A DNA stretch of 64,000 bases from the NCBI GenBank assembly GCA_015679605.1, contig JAAAVE010000003.1:1-64000 (forward strand), written 5' to 3'. The translations under genes and the position numbers were made by a program. Positions 10,288 through 21,858 of the stretch are shown one piece after another. Below the pieces are notes generated by a model. The model was not told the DNA's origin and searched no databases. It saw only the letters and a program-made list of their open reading frames with translations. The DNA is from Podila epigama (Eukaryota > Mortierellomycota > Mortierellomycetes > Mortierellales > Mortierellaceae). Position 1 is the stretch's first letter. Each line of letters begins with the position of its first letter.

Positions 10288-12042
10288 ATGACAGACCGTT
10301 CTTTGAAAAGCCGGCAACGGCGAACAACCAAAAATGATAACGGCAGTGAAAGCAGCAGCAATGTTGACAAAGGCAACTCTCATAGGGAATATACATCCAC
10401 TTCACATTCCAGATCATCTCACCATGTAGCCCATTGGACTGAGAGCAATCAATTCCACCTCGGGGTGGCTCAACAATTTGGTCGTCTGCTGTTTGGCATC
10501 ATAACCTATTGTCATGACTTGTTCGTGGGCGTCATGGTCATCCTTCGACCAGTTATATCGTTCCTGCTTGCTATCTGTGTCGTGCTCGCCTTGGTCGCTC
10601 TACTGATTCGAAGCATACTCGTCTTTCGGTCCGAAGTATACACCAAGATAATTTGTAATATCCCTTTGGCGTCGTACATTGTGTCATGCCCTGCACCGTC
10701 CCTCCACACTGCTTCAGACGGGCATATTCCAAATTTTGCAGCACTCGTCGACAAGCAGGCAGCCTCATATGAACTCTTTGTGGACTCGATCAGTTCTCTC
10801 AGACAGGGATCCAAACGCCCTCGGGGCTCTGACGGGAAGCTCGCGTCATATGAAGGTGACTCCTTTGGCTTAGCTCTCAATATGAAGGGATTACCGTTGC
10901 CTTTGTTGTTGAAGAACTCTGAGCTGGCTGTGGCCGACCTCAAGGTTCTGGTCCAATATTCTTCGCTCCCCACTCAGTCAAAGGACCTGTTGGTCGAACA
11001 GCTAGGCTTGTTTCACAACCGTGCCAAAGTGGCCGGCCGAAAGCTGCAGTTTCTACAAGCGCGTGCCAATGGATGCTTGGATGGACTTGCTATTAGAAAC
11101 ATGTACTTGACTGTTGAGCTGGATCGTCTGGAAGAGGAACAGCGGCTACTGATCGCTCAGCAAGGCACATTCTGGGGTAAAGCCTGGAACGTGCTCTCAG
11201 GAGCTCATGGTAAGTGTAGCTGCGTGTATGCGAATGAGATAGGCCATGGTCAACCCTTGCCGATTGGCATACTTGAAATCAATATTTCATTGCTTCATGG
11301 CCTTTCTATTTCTCAATCTTCTTTTTGAGCAGATTTGCAGGTTGCCGTGAGTAAAGACAAAATTGTGCGACTCTATCAGTTGACAATGAGCGAGGCACGG
11401 GACCATGTCCGTGATCTAATCATTCAAGCTCAAGATATCCTACAGAGGTAATGAAGCGCCATCATTCTAAAATGTAACAAACCCTGGTAGTGTCGTTCAC
11501 TCACCCGTTCCTTCTGTCGTTTCGATGTGTGATGATGTCCCCTACTCAGCTTGGATGCATTGGATGTGATTCTGCGTTTGATCCACGAGATCACAGTACT
11601 AGAGACGAAACTACAGCATCAGGATCATGCCCATACACTGGCATCCCTTTGGTGGTTTCTGGGAGCCAACCGAGTCGAGAAACAGTTGTACCAAGACAAT
11701 TTAGAGGTACTACGGGAGATTGGAGGACAGCGAAAGGCGACTGTTGGCCAGATTCAAACAGCCATATGGAAGCTAACAGATTTTGAGGCAGAGATTGGTA
11801 TCCTGCGCGAAAAACTTGTCGGGGCAGCACTCGACGCACAATCAAATGATTCAGGGGCCCCTGTGATTGGAGGCAACGACGATAATGATGTCGGTGCAGA
11901 CGGTGCAACGCTTCGCGCACATATTCAACAGATCGATATGGTGACCTCTCGTTTGAAAGGGCGTTCTTTCCTGACCGAAGCACGTCTCAAGGAACAGGCT
12001 GACAAAATCCATTCGTCCATGTCAGATCCAGCCCCTCTGTAA
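10288..12042 (+). CDS. Unknown membrane protein with coiled coils
   Basis: Three exons: 10288-11209, 11333-11447, 11550-12042; 509 residues; GT-AG introns, phases agree. Residues 1-55 are polar, basic and Ser-rich. Residues about 66-112 hold one long or two short hydrophobic segments (strongest VISFLLAICVVLALVALLI). The remainder looks helical, with charged heptad-like stretches such as LTVELDRLEEEQRLLIAQQ and ARDHVRDLIIQAQDILQR. I recognise no catalytic motif or family. An in-frame open extension exists upstream, but 10288 is the first ATG giving a sensible protein. The likely picture is a membrane-anchored protein with a long helical soluble domain; location unknown. It is convergent with eIF6. 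Confidence 0.7.
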
Positions 12043-12300
12043 ATACACCCTTGCTCTCGCCATATGTACATTCATGTATCGCATGTAGCATGTCATTTTT
12101 GAAAATATACACACGACTCAAAAACGATGAGACGATAAAGAATAGGAACGTCTGATAAAGAGGTGCACGTTATGCTGTGTTTACTAGAAATGACAATGGC
12201 AATAAGGTGGAGGGAACCAAAGGACAGAAAAAGAAAAAAATGACAAAAATAGAATCAAAACACAACGGTAGGGCTACAATAATAGGAATGGAGGGGTACT

Positions 12301-13851
12301 TTACACGTAGGAGTCGACGAGAGAGTCGCGCATGTCGCTGACAATGGCACTGGGTCCATTATCCTGCAATTTGAAGATGCTCTCAATCACAGACAACTCG
12401 GTAGCGGTTGTATCCAGACCAGCAAATGCGCACCAGTCGTTCACCAACAATCCTGCACCAATAACATCCGAACCACGGTTGACAGTTCCAGCAACCACTA
12501 ATGTTGTAATACAAGAGGGAGAAAGTGCGGAGAAAAGGGATTAGAACGCGTTGAAATGATGAAAGCTCAGTACAAGAGTAAAAGCGAGGGCATGAACGAA
12601 CGACGTGCACAATAGAGCATGATGCCTTAAAGCCAGCAGCAATAACGTACATGGAACCTGGAGCAATGATGACAACTCATCCTGATCCTGAATAGAAGTA
12701 CGGGGATGGACCAAACCGCCCTGGTTGCTCAAAGCGCAGTAAGAGCCAACAAGGACGTTATCGGCAATAGTCTGTCTGAAGACCTCGACCTTGAGGACGT
12801 CAGCAATGATCTCTTCAGTTTCACGGTCGATATCTGGATGGCAGAGAGCGACATAGTCGTTGCAAGCAATAACGTTTCCTAGTGCGGAAAGACGCTCCTC
12901 CACACGCTGAATGGCGACAGAGTCAGGTAGTGAGTTTCGCAAGTGTTGCAACTCCTGGTCAGTGGTGGTCGAGGGGACGAGGAGACCGTGGCGGTTGCCG
13001 ACACAGAGGCGTCCAATGATGCGGGTACCAGCAATGCTGGTGTGGATGATGGGGATCACGTCACCAAGCTCAGACTCGAACACGCTGTTTTAGTTTTCAA
13101 CGGGGTCGTGAAGATGAAAAGTATAAGTATATATGAAGCGTTTCACGATGCCGAAATGTATCTTGGATCCTAGCTTTTTTCAATGTGCCTTTTTCCACCA
13201 TACAGTCCTTAAATAGATGGTAGCATACCTGTAAAAGTTCTCGGAGCCTCCGATGGCAACCAAGCAGTAGCTGTTAGTGAGCAAGGAGAAGACTCCGATC
13301 TCGTTGTTGTTTTCGAATTGAGCACCTAAATGAGAAATCCGCAGTAAATAGGTTGAAAAAGAGATAGGTCTGGATCAGATATCTGAGATACCAGCCCATT
13401 ATTGTCTGTAGGACTAGATATGCTGGCCATTGAGTATTCTAGAGCATGTTCAAATAAGCTCGGTGCCGTCCTTCGAGTAGTAGACGATGTCGCTCAGCTA
13501 AAGAGTAGACGTCAGCGTTGTTGAACTCTTTGTCAAGTCCTCTGGTACGAAAAAGTCAACCTCATTCTTTCTTTGTTTGTCCCAAGTTTTGCAAGGAGTA
13601 CAGCAGGCCCAATTCCATGTGGCGAAAGATATAGACGAATAGCTTGGTGGCCGCGACTGAGCAATTTGCATCAGAGTACGTGTTTGGCGATAGTTCATTT
13701 GCTGGTTTCTTTCTGAGGTTTATTCCACTTCACATGGTCCCATAGTTGTTTAACTCTGTACTTTATGTCCTCCAAAATAGCTGTGTAATGGAGGGCAGAT
13801 GAAAATGTTTCTCGAGAGGGCTATAATGCCATGATACGTACGGACAGCCAT
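12301..13851 (-). CDS. TIF6: Eukaryotic translation initiation factor 6 (Tif6)
   Basis: Anti-association factor bound to the 60S subunit; needed for late pre-60S maturation and released in the cytoplasm before subunit joining. Model: 13851-13842 (10 nt), 13325-13229, 13084-12651, 12497-12301; exactly 245 residues, the usual eIF6 length. Exon 1 is only ATGGCTGTCC; spliced to the next exon it gives [16 protein letters not shown], the family's invariant start. Other signatures are [81 protein letters not shown] and ELSVIESIF. Intron 1 is long (516 nt). Confidence 0.96.
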
Positions 13852-14759
13852 TGGATGAAATGTGAATTGGTGAAGGTGGTGGAGTGAATGTAATGGGATG
13901 AATGAATGTACCGCAGCTACTTTTTTTTTTTTTTTTTGAACCAGACCAAACACTTCCCACAACAAAGGACAAGCCACTACAGAGTCGCAGCAGCTGGTGG
14001 CTTAGTTTCTGATCAGGTTGAGATTTATTTGAACTTGCATTTTTTTGAAATGGATCGATCTGCCTGGCTGGTTTGATTCCTTCCTTCGTGCCTGAACAAT
14101 GGTTTAGTGTTACCAAGGGGGCATGTTCAGCTATCTGTTTTCATCCTTCCAATCCTAGTTTGTGTTTCCTCCTATAAACAGTAATGTACCGTTGATACAT
14201 TGGTGAAAAGAGGAGTAGGGTGAGTGAGATACGCTTTGCTTATGGGTAAGATACTCAACGACATTGAGTAGATTTTCGAAGCACTGCCACGTTTGGTCCG
14301 ATGTTTAGTGCTGACAATTGTTGCTTGGTGGAATGGTCATAGAGAAGACCTGTCATACAGTCCCTGAACATCGTACATGTGCATTCGATCGCTCATTTTT
14401 CTCTTCTCCAACCCTGAATACCATACTTTTTTCTAGTATGACGACACATCATCACTCTTTCCGCAGCTTGGTCTTGTGAAAGGACAGCCTCCCTCCTTCC
14501 ATGGTGGTCGTGACTGTAGCCTCATACCATTTCGTCGCGTTCTGTCGTGCACGACTGACATGAGGCTTTGGAATAAATGATTGAAATTACGCCCTCTCCC
14601 TTTCTCTCTTTGCAGTCTCCATGAGATTACTGTTTTTTTTTTTTTTTTAAAAGAGAGCCAGCTTATTTTGTGTACTTCTTTCCTCCGTAAAAAAAAACAT
14701 TCAGAAACCTTTTCTCTTCCAGAGTCATCCGTCTCCTCCTTCCCCAAAATATCTCTACA

Positions 14760-14830
14760 CCAACAATTGTACCCACAGTTGTACCCACAACTGCACCAAC
14801 AACTGCACCAACCATTATACCAACTATTTA
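14760..14830 (+). repeat. Degenerate 12-bp tandem repeat upstream of cupin gene
   Basis: Units resembling CAACTGCACCAA / CAGTTGTACCCA repeat about five times and are followed by a looser ACC-rich repeat to 14884. The repeat is open in one frame but has no start or splice context, so I treat it as non-coding. Confidence 0.6.
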
Positions 14831-14890
14831 AAACAACACTTACATCAGTACCAGTACCTGTACCAATACCTACACCACTACCACCCGACG

Positions 14891-14897
14891 TATAAAA
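14891..14897 (+). promoter_or_regulatory. TATAAAA element close to the cupin ATG
   Basis: TATAAAA begins 22 bp before the chosen ATG at 14913. A functional TATA box would place the transcript start at or after that ATG, so it may be coincidental or mark a downstream start. Confidence 0.35.
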
Positions 14898-14912
14898 GAG
14901 CGATTTAGAACA

Positions 14913-15377
14913 ATGATTGTCGAACAAGCAAAACCCAACTCAACTCGCACTCCACCCCCACTTGCCGTGGCGCTGAACATGGCAGCCCATCCTGAAGGCG
15001 GCTGGTACAGAGAAACCTGGAGGGCTCCAAACGAGTTCCAACCCGCGGGTTATCCCGGGCCAAGGGCTGCAGCTACCGCAATCTACTTTGTGCTCGACAA
15101 GGGCGAGGTCTCACGATGGCACAAGGTACGCTCAGATGAACTCTGGCTTTGGCAGCGTGGCCAACCGATCGAACTTTTACTTGGTGGTGCTGGCGAGTAC
15201 CCCAGCTCCGATCCTATCGTCATTCGTCTTGGTGCATCTGTGGAGACAGGCGAGTCGCCACAAGGATTGGTGCCAGGAGGTGTATGGCAAATGGCCAGAG
15301 CAGTGAAGGGTGAGGCCCTTGTCAGTTGCGTGGTCGCACCAGGGTTTGATTTTGAAGATTTTACTCTTGTAGACTAG
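14913..15377 (+). CDS. Cupin_5 (DUF985) family protein
   Basis: Intronless gene of 154 residues, the usual length for this family, whose best-known member is yeast Yml079w, a cupin of unknown substrate. Signatures in order: HPEGGWYRETWRA (residues about 26-38), TAIYFVLDKGEVSRWHKVRSDELWLWQRGQPIELL (the cupin barrel core with the His of SRWHKV and the SDE-W pair), LVPGGVWQMA and VVAPGFDFEDF. These define the DUF985 barrel. The gene is convergent with the DsbA-like gene, with 101 bp between stops. Function cannot be read from the sequence. Confidence 0.9.
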   Translation: MIVEQAKPNSTRTPPPLAVALNMAAHPEGGWYRETWRAPNEFQPAGYPGPRAAATAIYFVLDKGEVSRWHKVRSDELWLWQRGQPIELLLGGAGEYPSSDPIVIRLGASVETGESPQGLVPGGVWQMARAVKGEALVSCVVAPGFDFEDFTLVD

Positions 15378-15478
15378 CCATTCATGGATTTGGATGTAAC
15401 ATGAACAAGATCTGACGATGCATGCATGTTTGTATCTGCCACACCAATTCAATTTATTAAACACACCCCCTGTTGTTT

Positions 15479-16483
15479 TCAAAGTTTGCTTGAGAGAAAT
15501 TCTTTCCACTGGTCCAAGGTCCATCCACTGCTAATGCTATTCTCAACAAGACCATCCCACAGAGCTGTGGGTGAGACATGGATCCCGGTTTGACGGCCAA
15601 GCTTGACAAAGTACTTGAGATCCGCTGTAACCTTGTTACCCGTGTTGGTCGACTGCTCAGCATCTTTCACCACGGGGATGTGGAGTAGCTTCAGCACTTT
15701 GTCTTCCAAGGATGGTGCCAACTTGGCCAGGGCTTCGTACTGCTCCGCACGAGTCTTGTCCACAACTGACTCGTCAAAGAACCTAATGTGCGAGGATCAC
15801 GTGTTCAATGCTGTGTTCGTTCTTGTTTTCTCGTTTTTTCTTCAACAGTTGTTTGGACTTTACTTTTTCTGCTCAGTGAACAAGAGGTCGCTGTAGGCTG
15901 CAAACTCCCAAGGGTTTAGAGTCTCGACGGCCAAGGCGGCCTATGATCCCACGCATCATATTGTTAATTGTAAAAACGGAGATAATGATTCATTGTCATA
16001 CAAAACATATCATTGCTTACCTCTGCTGCGAGCGTAGAGGTTGGATGCCAAGGCTATTCGATAAACAAAGCAAGACGATGAAACGTTAGAATTTTTAAAG
16101 CAGGGTGATCACTGTCAATGTTTTGCACGCGTGTGCTCCAAGTTTAAATACGGTACCTGAACCTGGTGCCTGAAGATGATCTGAACAAGAAAAAACAGAA
16201 GGAGTGATGGTTTGTATTAGTATTGCGATCATGATATGAGGTTTGCTTTTTGGATATCTCATCGATACTGTATCACTGGATATGCATGGTGCCAAAGAAA
16301 AACCTTTTATACCTGAACTTTGCCCGAGTGGTTCTCTTCCAACCATGGCACAACATTGTGATAGACCTGCTTCCAGATCTTGGCCGAGAATGGACAGACA
16401 TAGTCGAGGTAAAGCTCGAGCGTGTGTTCAGCCGAGCTTTTGCCAGCAATACGATGACCAGAATACTTTGGTGGAAGTGACAT
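15479..16483 (-). CDS. DsbA-like thioredoxin-fold protein with C-terminal SKL (probably peroxisomal)
   Basis: Model: 16483-16313, 16180-16157 (24 nt), 16053-16021 (33 nt), 15940-15864, 15782-15479; 202 residues, GT-AG introns, phases agree. The core LELYLDYVCPFSAKIW near residue 30 is the active-site region of the thioredoxin_4/DsbA group; the usual CxxC is reduced to CPFS. After it come IIFRHQVQ-PWHPTSTLAAE-AALAVETLNPWEFAAYSDLLF, assembled from three short exons, then a helical insert and a segment ending VSPTALWDGL, which is the cis-Pro side (V-S-P-T). The last three residues are SKL, a canonical PTS1, so I infer peroxisomal import. An upstream in-frame ATG at 16576 is possible. Disulfide, GSH-dependent or other activity is unknown. 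Confidence 0.82.
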
Positions 16484-16766
16484 TGTTTTAGCAAACGCGT
16501 GTTGGAGTGAAGAAGTTTCAACGAGAGAAGTGGTGGAGGAGGAAAGGTGGAATGGAGAGGGAGCGTTGACTGACAATGGCTTTTTAAAGTAAAAAGAAAA
16601 AAGAGAGAAAGAAAGAGGATCGCGCGATATTTCATTTCAATGAGGAAGGAATGGCGACACAGCAACAATAAAAGGCGGAAGGATGCATTGGTGCATTTAC
16701 TACGCTTTCATTTGTTGTTTCTACAATAAAATAGTGGTGCCTAAACAAGAGTTCCTAGCAATGTCC
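16484..16766. other. Intergenic, DsbA-like 5' / ATP10 3'
   Basis: 283 bp between tandem minus-strand genes; no feature beyond A/G-rich runs near 16585-16620. Confidence 0.5.
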
Positions 16767-18245
16767 CTAACGGCCTCCACGTTCTGTCAGTCGCTGAACA
16801 CTGTCTAGGAGCGTCTTGATCTCGGTCTCTGACGCTGGTCCATGTGCGCCCCAACGAATCTTGCAGTTGCTGTCAATCAAAAACACGTATCCCAGGTACG
16901 AATTTTGCATGCTCAACGGGTCCCGGAGATGTTTGATTGACTTGTAATGAAGGATATAGTTGGCCTAGAAATATGGATGCATATGTTATTCAAAAGCGAG
17001 GATAATAAACAAAGGAAAAAAAAAGAAGTAAAGCCAGAGGGTAATGTAGAAAATAATAGAGCACTTACATGTCGCTCTTCAGGAATCGATTTTTTCACAA
17101 ATGGTACCATCATCCTCACCAGACCAGCCTTCAACGGGTTCTCCTGGATGTTCAACTACACATCGAAAAAAAGAAGAGATAACGAGAAGGAGACAATCCG
17201 GGTAAGCATATACAACATTCATATAGAGGTATAAACAACTCCCTTTCCTCCCATTCGACATGGTATTGATAAGAAAAGACGAGGGGTTCTTGGTCAATCT
17301 TGTCAAAAAACACTGTACCTCGACGAGCTGCACTTTTGAATTGCTGGTGGAGGCAGGCCATTTGCTCAGGAAGGGATTCATATATGTTTCGACGTGTTCT
17401 TCGCCAAAACGCGTTCCTGAGATTGCGAGCAGACTGATTTTGCCTCGAAGCACGTCCACAAGCTCTATCGGTTCCGAGGTCTTTAGTGACGTTCCAATGA
17501 TGTTGGGCATATATAAAGCTTTCTGTGAGAGATACGAGGACCGCAGAAAGTGAGTGAAAAGGAGGAAAAGAATGTGATCAGTCAAACACATTTGCTCGTC
17601 TCCACCGATCGACAACGCTGGGAGATCCATGTCCATGAAAACAATAAAAACAATAAAAACAATAAAGTCAAGAACAATCCATCCTTACATCTGCATTCAC
17701 CATCGCCGTTGTTGCCCTCCACAGCTTTGATCCCATTTTGTTGATTTCACTAAACTCTGCAAAATAACCTGATTGAAAGTCTTGCAAACTATATCATATA
17801 AGAAAAAATAGTTGAAAGATATTGAGTACTTGTGAGAAACGAATTGGAGTAAAGTACGAGATATGTCTCTTCCCGATCGTGCTTCCCGAACAACTTACAG
17901 TTCTTTGCGCTTTTCAAGATTCTTCTTCTCATCGGTCCAGTCATTTACTTTGCTCTTGGCCTTTGAAAACGGAGATCTCTTCGAGGTGGATGCACTGGAA
18001 GCTAGAGACTTTGTGCTCATGGGTTGCTCAGAGACACCAAACCGGCCTCCATAGGGCGACAGGGGTAGCTGCTTTTCTGAAAGTTGAGTGCTTTCGGAAG
18101 TTAATAAGCGGCGACAGGTGGCATGTGGTGTGGTTTGACATGAGGTTGGTGCAATGGCAGCAATGTATGATGTTTTGAGGGCGTTTGCGTATGAATAGGA
18201 ACTCACAGCAACAAAGCCGCGTGTTCGAGAGACTGTGGCGAGCAT
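16767..18245 (-). CDS. ATP10: ATP10, mitochondrial ATP synthase assembly factor
   Basis: Chaperone of the mitochondrial inner membrane needed to assemble the Fo sector. Model: 18245-17899, 17788-17689, 17522-17319, 17155-17069, 16964-16767; 311 residues against 279 in yeast. The first 65 residues look like a matrix presequence: no acidic residues early, many Ser/Thr/Ala, and RRLLTSES as a likely processing site. Conserved body: YMPNIIGTSL, ISLLAISGTRFGEEHVETY, NIQENPLKAGLVRMMVPFVKKSIP, HYKSIKHLRDPLSMQNSYLGYVFLID and IRWGAHGPA. A GTGAGT site inside exon 1 could be a donor, but using it would remove the presequence. Confidence 0.9.
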
Positions 18246-18492
18246 TCAGCTGTAGGTGTAGTTGTAGAGTATTAGTAGTAGTGGATGTAGTAGTAGTGAT
18301 AGTGTGGACTATGGATCGCGTGTTTTGAAGTGCGACGTTCGTGTGAAAATGAAATTGAATGTGTATGTGAAAAGATGTTGCTGATTTCAATGTTGATCTC
18401 GGAGACTTCTTTTCAGTTTAAGCAGGACAAAATTCATCCAATTGAATTGTTCATGAAGTCGCCACTTGAAAAAACGTGACTATGGAGATTTC

Positions 18493-21400
18493 TCAGGACA
18501 TTGTCATGTCTGGATCTTGGCTCATGAACACATCGAATATCCGACTGGATATTGTCTTGCCAATAACTTTAGCCCGGCCAATGATCTACAAAAAGAGTGA
18601 AGCCCGCATGCATGACACAGTATATTTTCAGTAAACAATGAAAAGAAAAGAAAAGAAAAGCAGAGTGTACAATAACCAAACCACGAAAAAAATGATAAGC
18701 AAACTACTCACTTCAATATCCTCGAGCATGTAACGAGCGTCGTGCAAGTTGTCGCATTGCCTGTAACCTTCGTAAAGGCTACGCATGGAAGGGTATACAT
18801 CGGAGATCGATCTCGCGGCTACCGTGGTCACCATGTGAATTTGCTCCAGGCTCCGGATCCACGTGTCTGCTGCATCTCTACCAGCCCTGATACCCTCTGT
18901 ACAAACGTTAAGGTGGGTATTCTTGGGTCCTTGATAACTATACAAGATAGACAAAAAAACACCCAGTGTTAGACTCAACCATACATTCATTCCCATGTGT
19001 TAATAATCCATCTTTCAAAACTTCACGTTTGCGTTTGTGCTGTATGTACCTGTAGGGAGCGAGACCAATTTGCTCTGTAAGGCTCACCAGAATTTGCACA
19101 GTATCTTCATCATCGAAAGAGTGGATAATCAGACAGTCCTGCTCCATCTGCAACCACAAGAGTTCCTCCTCAATACGCGCCTTGTCCACTACTGGCTCAT
19201 CCATATCGTCTTCTGCTCTTTTTTTCTTGCTCGCTGCAGCAGCAGTAGCAGCCGCATGCTCCGGTGCAATCTGTGCGAGACAGTCTTGCTGAAGCTGTCT
19301 CGTGAGTTTCCTCTTCAATGCACGTAAAAACATCTCCATCCCGTTGATCAAGTACACAACTCGTTGCTTTCTCTTCTCTTCAGGTCGCGTTGATTCCAGC
19401 GGCTGGCCCAATCGAATCCTATCCTTGTTCCTGCGCGCTGCCATGTCCTTCTTGACAGTCTCTAGATTGGGACGCAATCGGCCAAGTTCAATGTGCAATG
19501 CAAACTCCTTGGCTGTGAGATAAATCAACACAAACGGCTCCAACTCAACCTGCTGGTCATTCACAGGAACAAAGGTGTCGTGTTCGTCGCTGTAACGGCG
19601 CAACGTGAATCGACGCCATAAGATCATGTTTCGCAGTGGGCATGTCTCCTTGGACAAGCCTTTGATTGAACCCAATTCGCTCGGAGGAATGGCTACATCT
19701 GTCTCGAGTGCTCGGATGGCAATTGCTTGGCATTCGAGCGCATCCCAATAGTCTTGTAGGAGCATTCCAAGTTTTGATTTGTACAGAGAGTGCTCAATAC
19801 ACACCACCAGCTCCTTGACACTGTCCGATTTAGTGGTCAAACGATTGGCAATCCTCAGCTTAACGTTAGCCCTCGTTTCCTCTTCTCGCAATCTCTGTCG
19901 TATCTCCTGTTCCTTCTTTTTTTGCTCCTTTTTTTCCTCGCGTTCCTGTGCCTTTCTCTTGCTCTCAGCTTCACGCTCTTCAGCTTTCCTCTTACTTGCG
20001 GCCTCACGTTCCTCTATCTTCTTCTTCCGAATTGCCTCCTTCTCCTCGGCTTTTCGTTTTCGCTCCAGTTTCTGTAATTCACTCTTGCTAAGCCCTTCAC
20101 CTTCATCATTGTCAGATTCCATATCTACGTCCATGCTTCGTCCCTGTTTCTTTTGAGCACCGTCCTCTGAATCCGAGTCCAAGATCAAGTTCGTTTCCAT
20201 GTTCATTTCTATGTCTATGTCCTTATTTATGCTCCTCTCAGACATAAATTTTTGGGAAGTACTTCGTTTCCGTCGTTGAGCTGCACGTTTGAGAACTTGG
20301 TCTTCTACCGACAGTGACTTGATCTCGTCATTGACTAAAGAGTCATAGCCACCATCATCCCACATATTCAAATCCAAATCCAATCCTATCGGAGGGTTCT
20401 CTTTCCTTTTCTTCCCCCTTGACGCCACTTTCGATGCTGTTCCAGAATTGGTCTTTGATTCTGATCGCTCATTCTTCTTCCCTTTGCCCTTCTTGTGACT
20501 TGAGAAAACATCGTCCATCAGGCGTTCCTTTTCGCTATCCTCGCTATCCTCTTTGAAGACTGGAGGGGGGCTAAGTGATCCGCCCCCATCCGAGTGCCAT
20601 ACGCTCGTGATATCAATGTCGCGTGACTCGTACTTCGCCGTGCTTTCATTGCGATAGTTGTAATTATAGTCATCATCAGAGAGAACCTCAGCTAACAAAG
20701 GATCAAATGACTTTCTGCGCGACTGTGGCTGGGTTGAATGTTTTGCTGACTGAATGGTAGATCGGGGTAACAAGTCATTCGCTGAAGGCGGTCCCTGACG
20801 CGAGTGGATTGATTTGTCTTCTTTTGTCGGTATGATCGATTCAATGGACATTTCAGTGTCAGAAATGCTTGTACGCCAAGTGGTGCTCTCCTGCTTTTCG
20901 AATGGTGGTGGTGGTGGTGGGACAACAGACGATGAAAATAAGACTTCTTTGCGTCCGCGGACAGGTGATCGTATTAAGGTATATTCCCACTCTGGAAATG
21001 CATCCTCGTCCTGGAGATTACCACAAACGAACGGCTGGTCTGAGGGGAGAACGCGTCGTCGCAGTGCTGGCATATGGGGATCGATGATGGCAGTGTCACT
21101 GGGTCCAGGGTTTTCCATGCGCTTCGAACGCTCCAGAGCTGGTGAAAACTCTGGAGGTGGTGAGTGTGATGGAAGGCGTCGCCTTTGATTCTCTGTATGT
21201 GTCGTCGATGGCTTTGGTACTCCTCGACTTGTGCCCACAGACGTAGAGCCTCTTTCTATCTCGAGTGTACCGTAACCGCGGTTCAAAACAGTGCTAGTGA
21301 TATCTGATGTCAAAGCGCCATTCAGTGTTTCTGAAGGTCGTGAACGTGACTGACTTGTTGTACCACGGTTATCGTTCTTGGAATCTTGAACGCGTTGGCC

Positions 21401-21858
21401 CTTCAAAACGTTGTCCTTGTCACTCTCATCTTCTGAGCTGGATAAAAGCACAATGATGTCCTTTCTGTCACTTGATGCACTGGATTTCATGGTCGGTGTT
21501 GCTGGCGGAGATGACCGAGGGCGAGGTGCGGGTGGCGAAGAAGGATGCATGGGAGGAGGGTCGGGGGAAGGGGGAAGGATAGGTCGTTCTCGTGCATTGA
21601 AGAACTTTGAAGTGATAATAGCAGTAATGATAATATAACGTCAACACCCTGAGAACTAGCGATTGAGAAACCAAAGTTGATCAAGAACTCCTTTGCATCG
21701 AGACTCACCTCGCCATCAAGGATACGGTTGATTGTCTGCTCACTGCTCCCTGTTATCTCAAGGTCAGCGAGAACGTCCTTAAGTGGTTTATTGCAGACAT
21801 TCAGGACCTCACGGGCCATGTCCAGAAGCTCGCTGTCGGACAAGGTAGCATGAGCCAT
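18493..21858 (-). CDS. EME1: EME1/Mms4 subunit of the Mus81 structure-specific endonuclease
   Basis: Non-catalytic partner of Mus81 that cuts branched DNA at stalled forks and recombination intermediates. Model: 21858-21709, 21604-19050, 18937-18712, 18585-18493; 1007 residues. Residues 1-62 form a conserved N-terminal cap (SDSELLDMAREVLNVCNKPL to GEFFNARERPILPPSP). About 100-510 is disordered and Ser-rich. A long Lys/Glu/Arg helix (ERKRKAEEKEAIRKKK and on) leads into the ERCC4-type fold: VYLINGMEMFLRALKRK, EEELLWLQMEQDCLIIH, DTVQILVSLTEQIGLAPY. The degenerate nuclease site fits EME1 rather than MUS81. C-terminal helix-hairpin-helix: SLYEGYRQCDNL and IIGRAKVIGKTISSRIFDVF. IIVLLSSSEDESD near residue 90 is a SUMO-interacting-type motif. 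Confidence 0.9.

Larger units (their letters stand above)
13852..14912. promoter_or_regulatory. Divergent spacer eIF6 / cupin
   Basis: 1061 bp between divergent starts. It holds poly-T runs at 13921-13937 and 14633-14648 and a 12-bp degenerate repeat at 14760-14830. I find no convincing gene here. Confidence 0.5.

Noticed and set aside
14433-14927. 164-codon minus-strand frame over the cupin promoter
   Set aside because: Its Gly/Thr/Trp/Cys repeats mirror the 12-bp repeat on the other strand; no conserved motif.
18010-18245. Splitting the first exon of ATP10 at an internal GTGAGT donor
   Set aside because: The frame is open across it and the retained part has all features of a mitochondrial presequence, including RRLLTS.
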